From Candidatus Rifleibacteriota bacterium (lineage in GTDB: Bacteria; Riflebacteria; Ozemobacteria; Ozemobacterales; Ozemobacteraceae), in contig JAFXRA010000356.1 in the NCBI GenBank assembly GCA_017526725.1, positions 1-33,981 on the forward strand: a DNA stretch of 33,981 bases. Reading direction: 5' to 3'. Under the pieces are notes generated by a model. The model was given only the letters and a program-made list of their open reading frames with translations. It was not told the origin of the DNA and made no database searches. The translations under genes and the position numbers were made by a program. How positions within the stretch are numbered: the first letter of the stretch is position 1; the number at the start of each line of letters is the position of its first letter. Below, piece by piece: positions 15,703 to 23,654 of this stretch.

Positions 15703-16563
15703 ATGAATAAACATGCCATTCTGATAGCAATTGCTGCAGTTTCACTTGCTACAATGCAGCAGGCAATCTGCACAGAGATGCCAAGGTCTCTTAGAGAAGC
15801 AGAAAAGCTCTATCAGAAAGGCAAATATTCAGAAGCCTCAGACAAAGCACGGGAATTCCAAAAACTCTATCCAGATAATCTTCAAGCTCTAATAATTCTT
15901 GGTATGAGTGATTTTTATCTGAACAATTATAAAAGCTCCAAAGCCTGGTTTAAAAAAGCCCAAAAACAATCTCCAAGCCACCCAATAATAACAAGATACC
16001 TTGAACTTTTAAGAGAACTAGAATACCGCAGCGGTACATTCAGTATCGAGCCAAGCGAAAAAGATATGAACGATCCGCAAGTTTCTGCTGAATTTTACAA
16101 AAGAGGCTATTTTGGTCATGCATATCCAGTAACTTCTGAAACTGACGAACCTGGAGCCTCTTCTCAATTAATGGAACCAGTTTTAATAAAAGAACCTATT
16201 TCTTCGGCCGCCATCAGACTTCCTTCAGATTTGGCTCTGCCAACTCCTTACCCTTCTGTTGAAAGCCTTTTTTCATCGGAAAGCTATATGGAACAAATGG
16301 CTAGAGAAGCAATGGAAGAGGGGAAATACCAAAAATCCTATTTGTTCTATTCTCAGTTAGCAGCTTCTCAACCTAAAAACAGAACCTATCTTATAGCCAA
16401 AGCTGAAGCCGCTTTTAAAATGAGAAGATATTCAACTGTTCTAGATATTCTTCTGCCGATTTCATCTAAGACAAGTTTAGAAACTCTTTCTGAATATCAA
16501 AGAGATAAAGTGAAAAAACTGCTGGAAGAATCTGCAAATAAAAAATTCCAGCCGGGCAAATAA
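15703..16563 (+). CDS. Exported TPR protein closing the secretion operon
   Basis: This 286-aa protein has a signal peptide (MNKHAILIAIAAVSLATMQ, cut near AICTE). TPR units follow at ~28-95 (REAEKLYQKGKYSEASDKAR; LIILGMSDFYLNNYKSSKAW) and again at ~200-260 (EAMEEGKYQKSYLFYSQLAA; AKAEAAFKMRRYSTVLDIL), with a Pro/Ser-rich linker between. It is the last gene of the plus-strand operon, 15 nt after the Pro/Ala/Glu-rich protein. Its stop is 4 bp from the stop of convergent cassette C. Periplasmic TPR proteins often act as assembly scaffolds for secretin systems; no specific role can be shown. Confidence 0.75.
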   Translation: MNKHAILIAIAAVSLATMQQAICTEMPRSLREAEKLYQKGKYSEASDKAREFQKLYPDNLQALIILGMSDFYLNNYKSSKAWFKKAQKQSPSHPIITRYLELLRELEYRSGTFSIEPSEKDMNDPQVSAEFYKRGYFGHAYPVTSETDEPGASSQLMEPVLIKEPISSAAIRLPSDLALPTPYPSVESLFSSESYMEQMAREAMEEGKYQKSYLFYSQLAASQPKNRTYLIAKAEAAFKMRRYSTVLDILLPISSKTSLETLSEYQRDKVKKLLEESANKKFQPGK

Positions 16564-16567
16564 TCTT

Positions 16568-16951
16568 TTATTCTAAAAATATCAGTTTATCAGGAATATC
16601 AACACAGCCTTTAACCTTTATTTGTCTATGAATATTCCTTCCGTTTACATCAGCTTCAAACAAATATTCACCATTAGCTTGTTTTGAACAGCTAACTTTC
16701 ATCTTTATTCCCAGCATTATTTCTTTTTCAAAAGACTTAGGTTCATTTGTCGATTTTTCTTTGTATCTCTGCATTTGCATAATAATAGCAGATTCCATCT
16801 GATAATCAGCAGAAATCAATGTTGTTACCGAAACCATATTGCTGGGTTTTATAGAACTTAGATAATATGCAAGAAAAGCAGTAAAGAAGGTAATAAAACC
16901 AGCAAGAAGCATCATATAAATCAAAGAGAAACCTTTTCTATTGCATATCAT
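16568..16951 (-). CDS. Small GspK/PilX-like pilin (cassette C)
   Basis: The 127-aa protein has a prepilin signal MICNRKG, then FSLIYMMLLAGFITFFTAFLA. Position +5 is Tyr, not Glu, the pattern of the K/PilX class. The next helix (ISADYQMESAIIMQMQRYKE) and a small beta domain complete it. It is last in the I-J-K cassette and overlaps the J-like gene by 14 nt. Like the core-operon K, it is far shorter than a standard GspK. Confidence 0.72.
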   Translation of the reverse strand: MICNRKGFSLIYMMLLAGFITFFTAFLAYYLSSIKPSNMVSVTTLISADYQMESAIIMQMQRYKEKSTNEPKSFEKEIMLGIKMKVSCSKQANGEYLFEADVNGRNIHRQIKVKGCVDIPDKLIFLE

Positions 16952-17399
16952 TGTTCAAACCTCTTAAAGCAAAAGAAGTAAAGAAAGGCAATTCTTTTTT
17001 ATCTGCCGGATAAATACGGACAGTTAAAAGATTAGGCTGGTCTTCAGACACAATAAAGCTTAAAGACTCAATATTTTCAAAGATTACAGAAGCTTTATTG
17101 CTTTTATCGTATCTAAGAAGATTATTGTTATTTAACTCGTATTTACAAAGCTGGTCAGCATTTTTATCAAGCAGAGTCAAAGAATCTGACGCAGTAATAG
17201 CCACTACTGCCTGATGAGAATCCTGTCGGAATCTAGTTAAAATATAGTTATAAGAAGAAATTATATTCTTCTGATTGATTTCTGAATAGAAATTATTATA
17301 ATAGAAGGATCCACAAGCGAAAACTGGTAACAGAATAATTAAAATAAAAGGCAAGCCCATCAGCCATTCAAATTTAATGTCACCATTTTTACCAATCAT
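16938..17399 (-). CDS. Minor pilin-like, probable GspJ position (cassette C)
   Basis: The 153-aa protein starts MIGKNG, then DIKFEWLMGLPFILIILLPVF. If cleaved after Gly6, Glu is at +5 as in pilins, but +1 is Asp and +3 is Lys, which is unusual and could impair processing. After the helix it has ISSYNYILTRFRQDSHQAVV and beta strands, like GspJ proteins. Gene order (between I and K) supports J. The start ATG overlaps the upstream stop by 1 nt (TGATG). It may be a degenerate prepilin that stays membrane-bound. Confidence 0.65.
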   Translation of the reverse strand: MIGKNGDIKFEWLMGLPFILIILLPVFACGSFYYNNFYSEINQKNIISSYNYILTRFRQDSHQAVVAITASDSLTLLDKNADQLCKYELNNNNLLRYDKSNKASVIFENIESLSFIVSEDQPNLLTVRIYPADKKELPFFTSFALRGLNNDMQ

Positions 17400-17920
17400 C
17401 AGAAATCCACTCCTTCTTCACCAATATCATCAGAAGGTAATTCGTTTAAAGGAAGCAGTCTTTCAAAAAAGACCTTCATTTCTCTTCCATCTTTCTGATA
17501 GATTATATAAACAAATACTTTAAACATATTTTTATCTAAAAAATATGTATCTACTTTACATTTAAATTTGCTGATTGCCCAATAAAGCTGAGGGTCATTC
17601 TGTTCGGTTATAGGGCCGCCATATTCTTTAAAATAAGTAAAATATTCGCTTATTTTTTCTTTGCTGCCAGGAGGTGAAACAACAGGGCAGGCTTCGCTTA
17701 CGGCAGGAATATAAGAAGGATCTTTAGCTCTTTTTGCTACTATTGTTTCCATAACATGGTGAGCTAGAAGGGTTGCCATATACTCATCATCCGTATGTAA
17801 ATTCAGAGGCATAGAAATATAAATAATATGGGCCAAAGGATAAATAGACACTGAAAGAATTGCCAAAACCAGCAGTGTCTCTAATAAACTGAATGCTTTT
17901 CTTTTTATATATTTAAACAA
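17399..17920 (-). CDS. Minor pseudopilin, GspI-like (cassette C)
   Basis: This 173-aa protein starts at TTG 17920 with leader MFKYIKRKA and mature start FSLLETLLVLAILSVSIYP. Glu is at +5, Ala at -1, and Pro at mature position 19 as in cassettes A and D. The helix MATLLAHHVMETIVAKRA is the usual I-type second segment. GGAAG lies 11 nt upstream; no ATG in frame offers a better start. It leads the three-gene cassette on the minus strand, and the 18077 lipoprotein gene diverges from it. Confidence 0.76.
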   Translation of the reverse strand: MFKYIKRKAFSLLETLLVLAILSVSIYPLAHIIYISMPLNLHTDDEYMATLLAHHVMETIVAKRAKDPSYIPAVSEACPVVSPPGSKEKISEYFTYFKEYGGPITEQNDPQLYWAISKFKCKVDTYFLDKNMFKVFVYIIYQKDGREMKVFFERLLPLNELPSDDIGEEGVDF

Positions 17921-17971
17921 AGTATTTATACTTCCATTTAATTATGTTCTTAATAAAAATATATCAGAGTT

Positions 17972-18000
17972 TTGAATAATTAAAGTAAATTTTATTAAAT
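17972..18000 (+). promoter_or_regulatory. Candidate promoter for the lipoprotein-motAB operon
   Basis: TTGAAT (17972-17977) and TTAAAT (17995-18000) are 17 nt apart, each with 4 of 6 consensus matches. The region is very AT-rich, so chance matches are likely. It would give a leader of about 70 nt. Confidence 0.35.
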
Positions 18001-18076
18001 AAACTCTTTACTTAATTTTTTTTATTCTTTTGCCGATGATTTTGAAAGGAAATGTTAGCCCAAAAAGGAGCAGAAA

Positions 18077-18703
18077 ATGTTTAAAAGATTCCAGGTTTTA
18101 ATGGCTCTTATATTAAGCCTTTCTTTACTAACAGCAGTTGGCTGCGGAACAAAGAGCTCACTAAGAGGTTCTATAGTTGGAACTATTGTTGATTCACAAA
18201 CAGGTATTGGTATTTCAGGTGCTACAGTAGTGACTTCACCAAGTACCAGTTCTGTAATTACTGATATAAACGGCAGATTTACTATTTCTGAAGTCGAAGC
18301 AGGCGTATACACTTTAACCGCTCATGCCAGCGATTACAATTCAAATTCAATTACCGTCAGTGTAGACAGCGGTTCTTCAACAACAACCAATGTTGTTCTC
18401 GTTTCTACTGGTGGAAGTTTTTCACGCAACATTCTTCCAATATTTACAGTTAATTGCGCTATAGCAGGCTGCCACAACGATAACTCAGCTGCATCTTCTC
18501 TTCGTTTGAACAGCTACACAAATGTTCTTAAGGGCTCTAAATCTGGTGCTGTAATATACCCATACGACGCATCTACTTCAAAAGTAGTAAAACGCATCAA
18601 AGGTACAGAATCACCGAGAATGCCTAAAGACCGCGCTTCTCTTTCAACCTCAGATCAAAGTCTAATTTCTAACTGGATAAATGGCGGAGCTAGAAATAAC
18701 TGA
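18077..18703 (+). CDS. Lipoprotein with carboxypeptidase-regulatory-like and CX4CH cytochrome-like domains
   Basis: The 208-aa protein has a lipobox LTAVGC with Cys23 as lipid site. Residues ~31-110 form a beta-sandwich like carboxypeptidase regulatory domains (GTIVDSQTGIGISGATV; GRFTISEVEAGVYTLTA). Residues ~115-208 resemble small c-type cytochrome domains of the PSCyt1 kind: C127 and C132 in NCAIAGCHN with His133 (CX4CH rather than CXXCH), a later RMP with Met182 as possible second ligand, and the closing ISNWINGGA. Heme attachment is plausible but the long spacer makes it uncertain. AAGGAG lies 6 nt before the ATG. It heads a plus-strand set with a secreted protein and motAB. Confidence 0.78.
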   Translation: MFKRFQVLMALILSLSLLTAVGCGTKSSLRGSIVGTIVDSQTGIGISGATVVTSPSTSSVITDINGRFTISEVEAGVYTLTAHASDYNSNSITVSVDSGSSTTTNVVLVSTGGSFSRNILPIFTVNCAIAGCHNDNSAASSLRLNSYTNVLKGSKSGAVIYPYDASTSKVVKRIKGTESPRMPKDRASLSTSDQSLISNWINGGARNN

Positions 18704-18728
18704 TATAATATAAGAAGGAGCTAACAAA

Positions 18729-19427
18729 ATGAAAAAGTCAGGTTTTTATTATTTAACTTCAGGTTTAATAGCATTTAGTATATTTGGAATTATTACAGAT
18801 ATTCAAGCTTCTAATGATATTCAGCTTATTTCTCCTCCAGTTGAAACCCAAAGTTTTATGATGGCTAGCGTTCCCAATAACACTTCCTACCAGAATACAA
18901 ATGCAGCAATGCAGGCTCAGATAAAAGCAAAAAAAGAAAGCATTTTAAAGAAAATCGAAGAAATGAAAAGAAGTTCTTCGACCTCTTCTAATACATCTCC
19001 AACTGTTACAAAACCAACTTCTGTAACAAAGCTGGAAAGTAAACCAAGACAGTTGTATTCTTTTGTAAGAATGCTTGACTATTCCCCACACCCAACAACA
19101 GAAAATATTTTAAAAAACAAACCTGTTCTTTATAACGGGAAAAACTATCATTTTACCGTAACCTACAACGAAGACTGGAAATATGTTTCTGATGAAGTCT
19201 CTCTCATGAACGGAATCAGTTTTACCATTAACGTTTATGAAAACGGTAAAAGAGTTAGAAATCTGACAACACCTAAAGTTCAGCTTAATCCTCAAAAGGT
19301 TAAAAAAGGTCAGACCATTGGTATAGCTGAAGTAGCACCTTTTAAGTTCAACATAAAAATAAATGATTTAACTGTAACCAAAAAAGGAATAACAGTTTTA
19401 GAATTTAAGCTGGATTTAATTGGTTAA
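18729..19427 (+). CDS. Secreted protein of unknown function upstream of motA
   Basis: This 232-aa protein has a signal peptide (residues 1-28, ending IQASND), a flexible Ser/Thr-rich part with a short Lys/Glu helix (IKAKKESILKKIEEMKRS) and a C-terminal domain from ~100 that is rich in beta strands (FTVTYNEDWKYVSDEV; GISFTINVYENGKRVRNL). I do not recognise the family. GAAGGAG lies 8 nt before the ATG. It is 25 nt after the lipoprotein and 29 nt before motA, so co-transcription is likely, and a role near the stator or envelope is possible but unproven. Confidence 0.7.
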   Translation: MKKSGFYYLTSGLIAFSIFGIITDIQASNDIQLISPPVETQSFMMASVPNNTSYQNTNAAMQAQIKAKKESILKKIEEMKRSSSTSSNTSPTVTKPTSVTKLESKPRQLYSFVRMLDYSPHPTTENILKNKPVLYNGKNYHFTVTYNEDWKYVSDEVSLMNGISFTINVYENGKRVRNLTTPKVQLNPQKVKKGQTIGIAEVAPFKFNIKINDLTVTKKGITVLEFKLDLIG

Positions 19428-19456
19428 TACAAGCTTGAATAAGCTGGAGGTTTATT

Positions 19457-20230
19457 TTGGATAAGACATCGGTTTTTGGCACCATTTGTGGATTCTTGTT
19501 GATTTTAATAGGTATCAAGATATCCGGAAGCCTGAAAATGTTTTTTGATATTCCGTCATTGTTCATCGTTTTTGGCGGTGGTTGTTCAGCTTTGCTCGTC
19601 GCCTTCAAATGGGAAAAAGTTAAATCTGTTCTTGGCGGAATAAGAATGGCATATAAAGCGCCAAAAGAATATAACTATATGAAGTTAATCAGCAATATTC
19701 TTATGATTGCTGAATCAGCAAGAAAAGAAGGTATTCTTTCTCTTGAACCTAAAATTGCAGAAATAGATGAACCTTTCTTAGCCAGACTACTCCAACTTGT
19801 AGTAGATAGTGTTGATGCAAAGCTTATTACAGAAGTAATAGACACAGAAATACAAGCGACTTCCCAACGCCATGTAGACGTTATTGAAGCCTTAAACTTC
19901 CTTGCCTCTGTTGTTCCTGCTTTCGGTATGATTGGAACAATTATCGGTCTGGTTTGTCTCTTAGGAAACTTGGACGACCCATCTTCAATCGGTCCCAATA
20001 TGGCTGTTGCTCTTGTTACAACCTTTTATGGAACCATCGCAGCAAACCTTTTATTGACACCCTATTCAAAAAAACTTGCTGAACGTGCAGCAGAAGAAGA
20101 TATGTATAACGATATTATCGGCCGTGGTGTTATACTTATAGCATCAGGAACAACCCAAGAATTGTTCAGGAAAAACTTCTGTCTTATCTCTCTGAAAAAT
20201 CAAAAGAAGCATTTAATGAATTGCATCTAG
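19457..20230 (+). CDS. motA: MotA/TolQ/ExbB-type stator protein, frameshifted near the 3' end
   Basis: The gene starts at TTG 19457 with TGGAGG 6 nt upstream. Four membrane helices are clear (~3-24, ~31-53, ~150-172, ~180-200). The third contains SVVPAFGMIGTIIGL with the family Pro, and the large cytoplasmic loop sits between helices 2 and 3. With MotB it would conduct ions and power rotation. The frame as read gives 257 aa, but after Gly231 the residues no longer fit MotA. Restoring one A near 20149 gives SGNNPRIVQEKLLSYLS and a stop at 20254-20256, a 266-aa protein overlapping motB. The coordinates here are the frame as read. Confidence 0.9.
   Translation: MDKTSVFGTICGFLLILIGIKISGSLKMFFDIPSLFIVFGGGCSALLVAFKWEKVKSVLGGIRMAYKAPKEYNYMKLISNILMIAESARKEGILSLEPKIAEIDEPFLARLLQLVVDSVDAKLITEVIDTEIQATSQRHVDVIEALNFLASVVPAFGMIGTIIGLVCLLGNLDDPSSIGPNMAVALVTTFYGTIAANLLLTPYSKKLAERAAEEDMYNDIIGRGVILIASGTTQELFRKNFCLISLKNQKKHLMNCI
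20144..20160 (+). other. motA: Single-base deletion (frameshift) in motA
   Basis: At GGAACAACCC a third A is expected after GG. With it, the codons read A-S-G-N-N-P-R-I-V-Q-E-K-L-L, matching the conserved MotA tail. Without it, the protein ends 26 residues later in a family-unlike tail. The shortened A run suggests a sequencing or assembly slip, though a true mutation cannot be excluded. Confidence 0.85.
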
Positions 20231-20248
20231 CAGAGGAACTCTCTCAGA

Positions 20249-20989
20249 ATGGTTAAACGTCAAATAAAAGAACCTTCAGCAGCCTTATGGTATGTATCAT
20301 ACGGCGACTTAGTTACAAACATGCTTTGTTTCTTCGTTATGCTGTTTGCGTTTTCATCTCTTGACTCTCCTAAGAAACGTCAGGAAAGCCAGTCTATGGA
20401 CCAGCGTTTCTTTGCGGTTTTCACAATCAATCAGGCTCAGGGTGCGCATCAATGGCTCACACAAGGTGACAAAGGCATATTGATGACTCCTGCTTCTCAA
20501 AGAAACGAAGCGGTAAGAATAGTTAGAAACGTCAGAAACAAACTCTCAAAAGTTACTATGCATGACCGTATTCAGGTAACTTCTAATGACCAGATGGTCA
20601 AAATTCAAATACCAGCAAACGTATTATTTGAAAGCGGAAGCGCAACTATGAGAAAAGGGGCTGAAGAAGTCCTGATAGCTCTAGTTCCAATAATAGGCAC
20701 GATTGAAAATTATATAAGAATTGACGGTCATACAGACGATTTACCTCCTAATGCCAAGTCACAATTTCCGTCTAACTGGGAACTGTCAGCAGCCAGAGCC
20801 TGTACTGTCGTCAGATATTTCGTTAACGATATGAATATGGATCCAGAACGATTCTCTGCTCAAGGTTATGCAGACAATCGTCCAAAAGTTCAGAATACTT
20901 CTGATGCTGCTAGAGAAATCAACAGACGTGTAGAAATCATTATATTGAATCAGAAGAAAAAAGCCATAAAGAGTGAAAGCTGGTATTAA
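20249..20989 (+). CDS. motB: MotB-type stator protein with OmpA-like domain
   Basis: The 246-aa protein has one membrane helix (~18-38) beginning YGDLVTNMLCFFVMLFAF, where Asp20 matches the ion-binding Asp of MotB. A linker follows, then an OmpA-like peptidoglycan-binding domain (~125-240) with VLFESGSATMRKGAEEVL, IDGHTDDLPP, NWELSAARA and NRRVEIIIL. It anchors the stator to the cell wall. In the repaired reading the motA stop overlaps its ATG by 8 nt. Its stop is 7 bp from the convergent tilS stop. No other flagellar gene is in the window, so the pair could serve a flagellum elsewhere or another rotary machine. Confidence 0.93.
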   Translation: MVKRQIKEPSAALWYVSYGDLVTNMLCFFVMLFAFSSLDSPKKRQESQSMDQRFFAVFTINQAQGAHQWLTQGDKGILMTPASQRNEAVRIVRNVRNKLSKVTMHDRIQVTSNDQMVKIQIPANVLFESGSATMRKGAEEVLIALVPIIGTIENYIRIDGHTDDLPPNAKSQFPSNWELSAARACTVVRYFVNDMNMDPERFSAQGYADNRPKVQNTSDAAREINRRVEIIILNQKKKAIKSESWY

Positions 20990-20996
20990 GCTTTAA

Positions 20997-21992
20997 TTAA
21001 ACATTCCAGACACGCAGCCAAAGATATTTTTTATGACGAAGAACTTCAAAGTTTCCATGCTTTACAGCACGACCGTTGTTCTTCACAAGCCATAAATCGT
21101 CTATTCTCTCAATTAGACTTCTATTAATAGCTTGTTCCAAACCATTATTTTCTAACCAGATTCTTATAACCTCCCTTCTCAGGGAGGTTTCTGGTTTTAG
21201 CTCTACTTTAATCTGATTCTTTTCAGAATTAAAATACTTTTTTAAATACCTCAAAGCTCTTAAATGAAGGTCTTTTTGCAGTTGGGCAGCATCTTCTCCT
21301 AATGAAACAATGTGAGCCACAGAACCTTTATAAATATCTTCAAGCAAAGGCATTAATCTATGTCTGATTTTGTTTCTTAAATATAAATCAGTCTGATTTG
21401 TTTCATCTTCACGCCAAGGCTGGTTAATTGATTTCAAAAAAGAAGAAAGCTCTGCTCTTGAAATATTAAGTATGGGGCGCCACATTCTCAGCTTAGTATC
21501 TTCAAAATTTAGAACAATGCTACTTTTGATTCCATGCAGTCCCTTCCAGGAACATCCTCTGAGCATGCGCATAATAATAGTTTCTGCCTGATCATCAGAA
21601 TTATGCCCGGTTACAACTACGTCTGCTCCAGATTCTTTTATCATTTGAGCGAAAGAAGAATACCTGAAATTTCTAGCCCACCCTTCCGAGCCAAGTTCAC
21701 GATTTTTATTAAAATCTTCTTCTGAAGCTTTTCTTGTATAAAATTCAATACCTAATTCTTCACAAAGTTTCTTAACCCATTCAGCGTCTGAAGAACTGGT
21801 ATTTCGCATTGAATGGTCAACATGAAACACACAAAAACTTTTGTGCTTCATACGGCACCATTCCCGTATCAAAAACAGCATAGCAACAGAATCTGTCCCG
21901 CCAGAGACAGCCACAGCATATTTTAAACCATTTGGAGCAATAGTTAGTTTAGATAATAAACGTTGAAATAAAGGATTTTTCTTAAAAGACAC
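20997..21992 (-). CDS. tilS: tRNA(Ile)-lysidine synthase
   Basis: The 331-aa protein has the N-type PP-loop SGGTDS (30-35) in AVAVSGGTDSVAMLFLI, plus FHVDHSMR, VVVTGHNSDDQAETIIMRML and RNKIRHRLMPLLE, all signatures of TilS. It converts C34 of the AUA-reading tRNA-Ile to lysidine using ATP and lysine, an essential step for decoding AUA. It is at the short end of the family and seems to have only a reduced C-terminal domain. The start is GTG 21992, with no visible ribosome site, 6 nt after the upstream stop; translational coupling is likely. It ends a minus-strand operon that begins with pilin cassette D. Confidence 0.94.
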   Translation of the reverse strand: MSFKKNPLFQRLLSKLTIAPNGLKYAVAVSGGTDSVAMLFLIREWCRMKHKSFCVFHVDHSMRNTSSSDAEWVKKLCEELGIEFYTRKASEEDFNKNRELGSEGWARNFRYSSFAQMIKESGADVVVTGHNSDDQAETIIMRMLRGCSWKGLHGIKSSIVLNFEDTKLRMWRPILNISRAELSSFLKSINQPWREDETNQTDLYLRNKIRHRLMPLLEDIYKGSVAHIVSLGEDAAQLQKDLHLRALRYLKKYFNSEKNQIKVELKPETSLRREVIRIWLENNGLEQAINRSLIERIDDLWLVKNNGRAVKHGNFEVLRHKKYLWLRVWNV

Positions 21993-21998
21993 AAAATA

Positions 21999-22529
21999 TT
22001 AAATTGAAATAACTATCTTAGAATCAGATTTTGATTCTTCTTCAGAATCTTCTTTTTTCTGAGATTCTATTGTTTCTATCGCTTTTTTCACATCAGAAAT
22101 ATTATTTCCTGTACCATATCCATACAAGCTTCCATCATCTTCTATAGGCCAGCTTCCTAATATCCCTGAAACAACCTCATAATAATTATTTACTCTTTTT
22201 AGAAACAAAAGAGTCTTCTGACCTTTTTTAAAAGAAGCATTATCTTCAATAGTTCTTGTTTTTAGTTTCAATTTTTCGCCAATAGCCACATTACCTTTTA
22301 ATGGCTCATTAACTTTAACCAGATTTGCAATGACTTGAGCGCCTGAAGGAAGCGTTCCCACAGATTTAACTGCTAAAATATCAACAACAGCAACAACATC
22401 TGAACGTTTTATAAGTTCATTTAAAGAAATATCTCTTATCATAGCATCTGCAGAAGAGAAAATAAAAACAACAAAAAGAAGCAAGCATAGAGAAAGACCA
22501 TGGTTAGCCTTTCTAGAAATCTTATTCAT
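21999..22529 (-). CDS. Exported protein of unknown function
   Basis: I start at ATG 22529 (176 aa) because GGAGG lies 8 nt upstream; the longer frame at 22544 would contain this site. Residues 1-29 are a signal peptide (MNKISRKANHGLSLCLLLFV, ending SSADA). The body is a small beta-rich domain (DISLNELIKRSDVVAVVDIL; VNEPLKGNVAIGEKLKLK; GQKTLLFLKRVNNYYEVV), a pattern I have seen in uncharacterised exported proteins but cannot name. The C terminus is a Ser/Glu/Lys-rich tail. It sits between a TPR protein and tilS in the cassette D operon. Confidence 0.72.
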   Translation of the reverse strand: MNKISRKANHGLSLCLLLFVVFIFSSADAMIRDISLNELIKRSDVVAVVDILAVKSVGTLPSGAQVIANLVKVNEPLKGNVAIGEKLKLKTRTIEDNASFKKGQKTLLFLKRVNNYYEVVSGILGSWPIEDDGSLYGYGTGNNISDVKKAIETIESQKKEDSEEESKSDSKIVISI

Positions 22530-22566
22530 ATAAAAGACCTCCATGGTCTAACTCAATTAAGCTTAA

Positions 22567-23631
22567 TTAAAGGTTTTCAAGTTTTTTTCTGGCAGCTCTA
22601 GCCTGAAGACTATTTTTGCCATCATCTTTTTCAAGAACTTTTGTATACCATGCTCTAGCTTCATCTGTTTTTCCAACTTCAGCCAATGCATTAGCATATT
22701 CCAAACCTCTAATCATGAATGTTTTATCATCTGGTTCAGGATCGTTACGGAATAATTCTTCATAAAGTCTGCAAACGCCATTGCTGTCACCTGTTTTCTG
22801 ATAACAAATAAGCAGTCTGTTCTTGGCATCTGGCATAAGAGGTGTATCAGGATACTGCTTAAGCAGATGTTCCAAACAAGCTTTACAACCATCAAAATCC
22901 GGCGGCTGATAACCCATAAAGTAAAGGTTAGACAATCTCCAGCAAGATTCCTGAGCATGATCTGTTTGTGGACATTTTTCGATAACCTGCTTATGTAATT
23001 TTATGAAATCAGTAAGAGCATCGTTATCTAATTCCATCATTTGTTTATAAAGTTTCTTTGAGAGTTCCTGCTGTTCTTCTAAACTTAGTTTATCAGAAAC
23101 CTTAAATGTTACTCCTCCGCCAAATGAAGCATCACTATAGTCTTCATCATCGCCAACAGCTACATCTGTCTTATCTTTGGTAAAATCAGCAATAGGAGAA
23201 GATGCGGCTAGTTTTTCCTTACGTATATTTTCAAGCATTGTCTTAGCATATTTATTTTCAGAATCTTTGCTCAATACCTGAGAAAACTGTGATGAAGCAC
23301 CTGATAAATCACCATTTTTATATTTTGCCATACCTAAGGCATTTTTAATTCTCAAACTATCAGGATACTTAGATGCTCCTTTAGTCAGCATTTCATCACA
23401 TTCTTTATACTTCTTAAGATTTATAAGTAAAGCAGCATAGTCTACATAAAGTCTTTCTGAAGCAGCACTTGTTTTTATATTTGCTTCATACAACTTAACA
23501 GCTTCATCATATTTCTTGGCCAATTGAAGCTCTCTAGCCTGCTTAATGATCAGCGTGTCATCTGCTGCACCAGCACCGGCAGCGACCAAAAAACTCATTG
23601 CTACAGCAAGTACCAAATTTGACTTTTTCAT
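22567..23631 (-). CDS. Exported TPR protein of the cassette D operon
   Basis: This 354-aa protein has a signal peptide (MKKSNLVLAVAMSFLVAAG, cut near AGAADD). TPR repeats occupy ~28-135 (QARELQLAKKYDEAVKLYEA; LGMAKYKNGDLSGASSQFSQ) and ~200-350 (SNLYFMGYQPPDFDGCKACL; EYANALAEVGKTDEARAWYT), with an acidic linker between. GGAGGG lies just before ATG 23631. The gene follows the J-like pilin by 23 nt. Cassette A starts with a TPR-like lipoprotein and the core operon ends with a TPR protein, so a periplasmic TPR partner is a recurring companion of these pilin sets. Confidence 0.8.
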   Translation of the reverse strand: MKKSNLVLAVAMSFLVAAGAGAADDTLIIKQARELQLAKKYDEAVKLYEANIKTSAASERLYVDYAALLINLKKYKECDEMLTKGASKYPDSLRIKNALGMAKYKNGDLSGASSQFSQVLSKDSENKYAKTMLENIRKEKLAASSPIADFTKDKTDVAVGDDEDYSDASFGGGVTFKVSDKLSLEEQQELSKKLYKQMMELDNDALTDFIKLHKQVIEKCPQTDHAQESCWRLSNLYFMGYQPPDFDGCKACLEHLLKQYPDTPLMPDAKNRLLICYQKTGDSNGVCRLYEELFRNDPEPDDKTFMIRGLEYANALAEVGKTDEARAWYTKVLEKDDGKNSLQARAARKKLENL

Positions 23632-23654
23632 TATCCCTCCAAATTAGAAAAATA

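Noticed and set aside
18055..18312. Minus-strand open frame of 85 codons
   Set aside because: Antisense to the lipoprotein gene; its apparent Pro/Glu/Val-rich protein mirrors codons of the real gene.
22713..22958. Second minus-strand frame inside the TPR gene
   Set aside because: Same strand as the TPR protein but a different frame, without ribosome site or family pattern.
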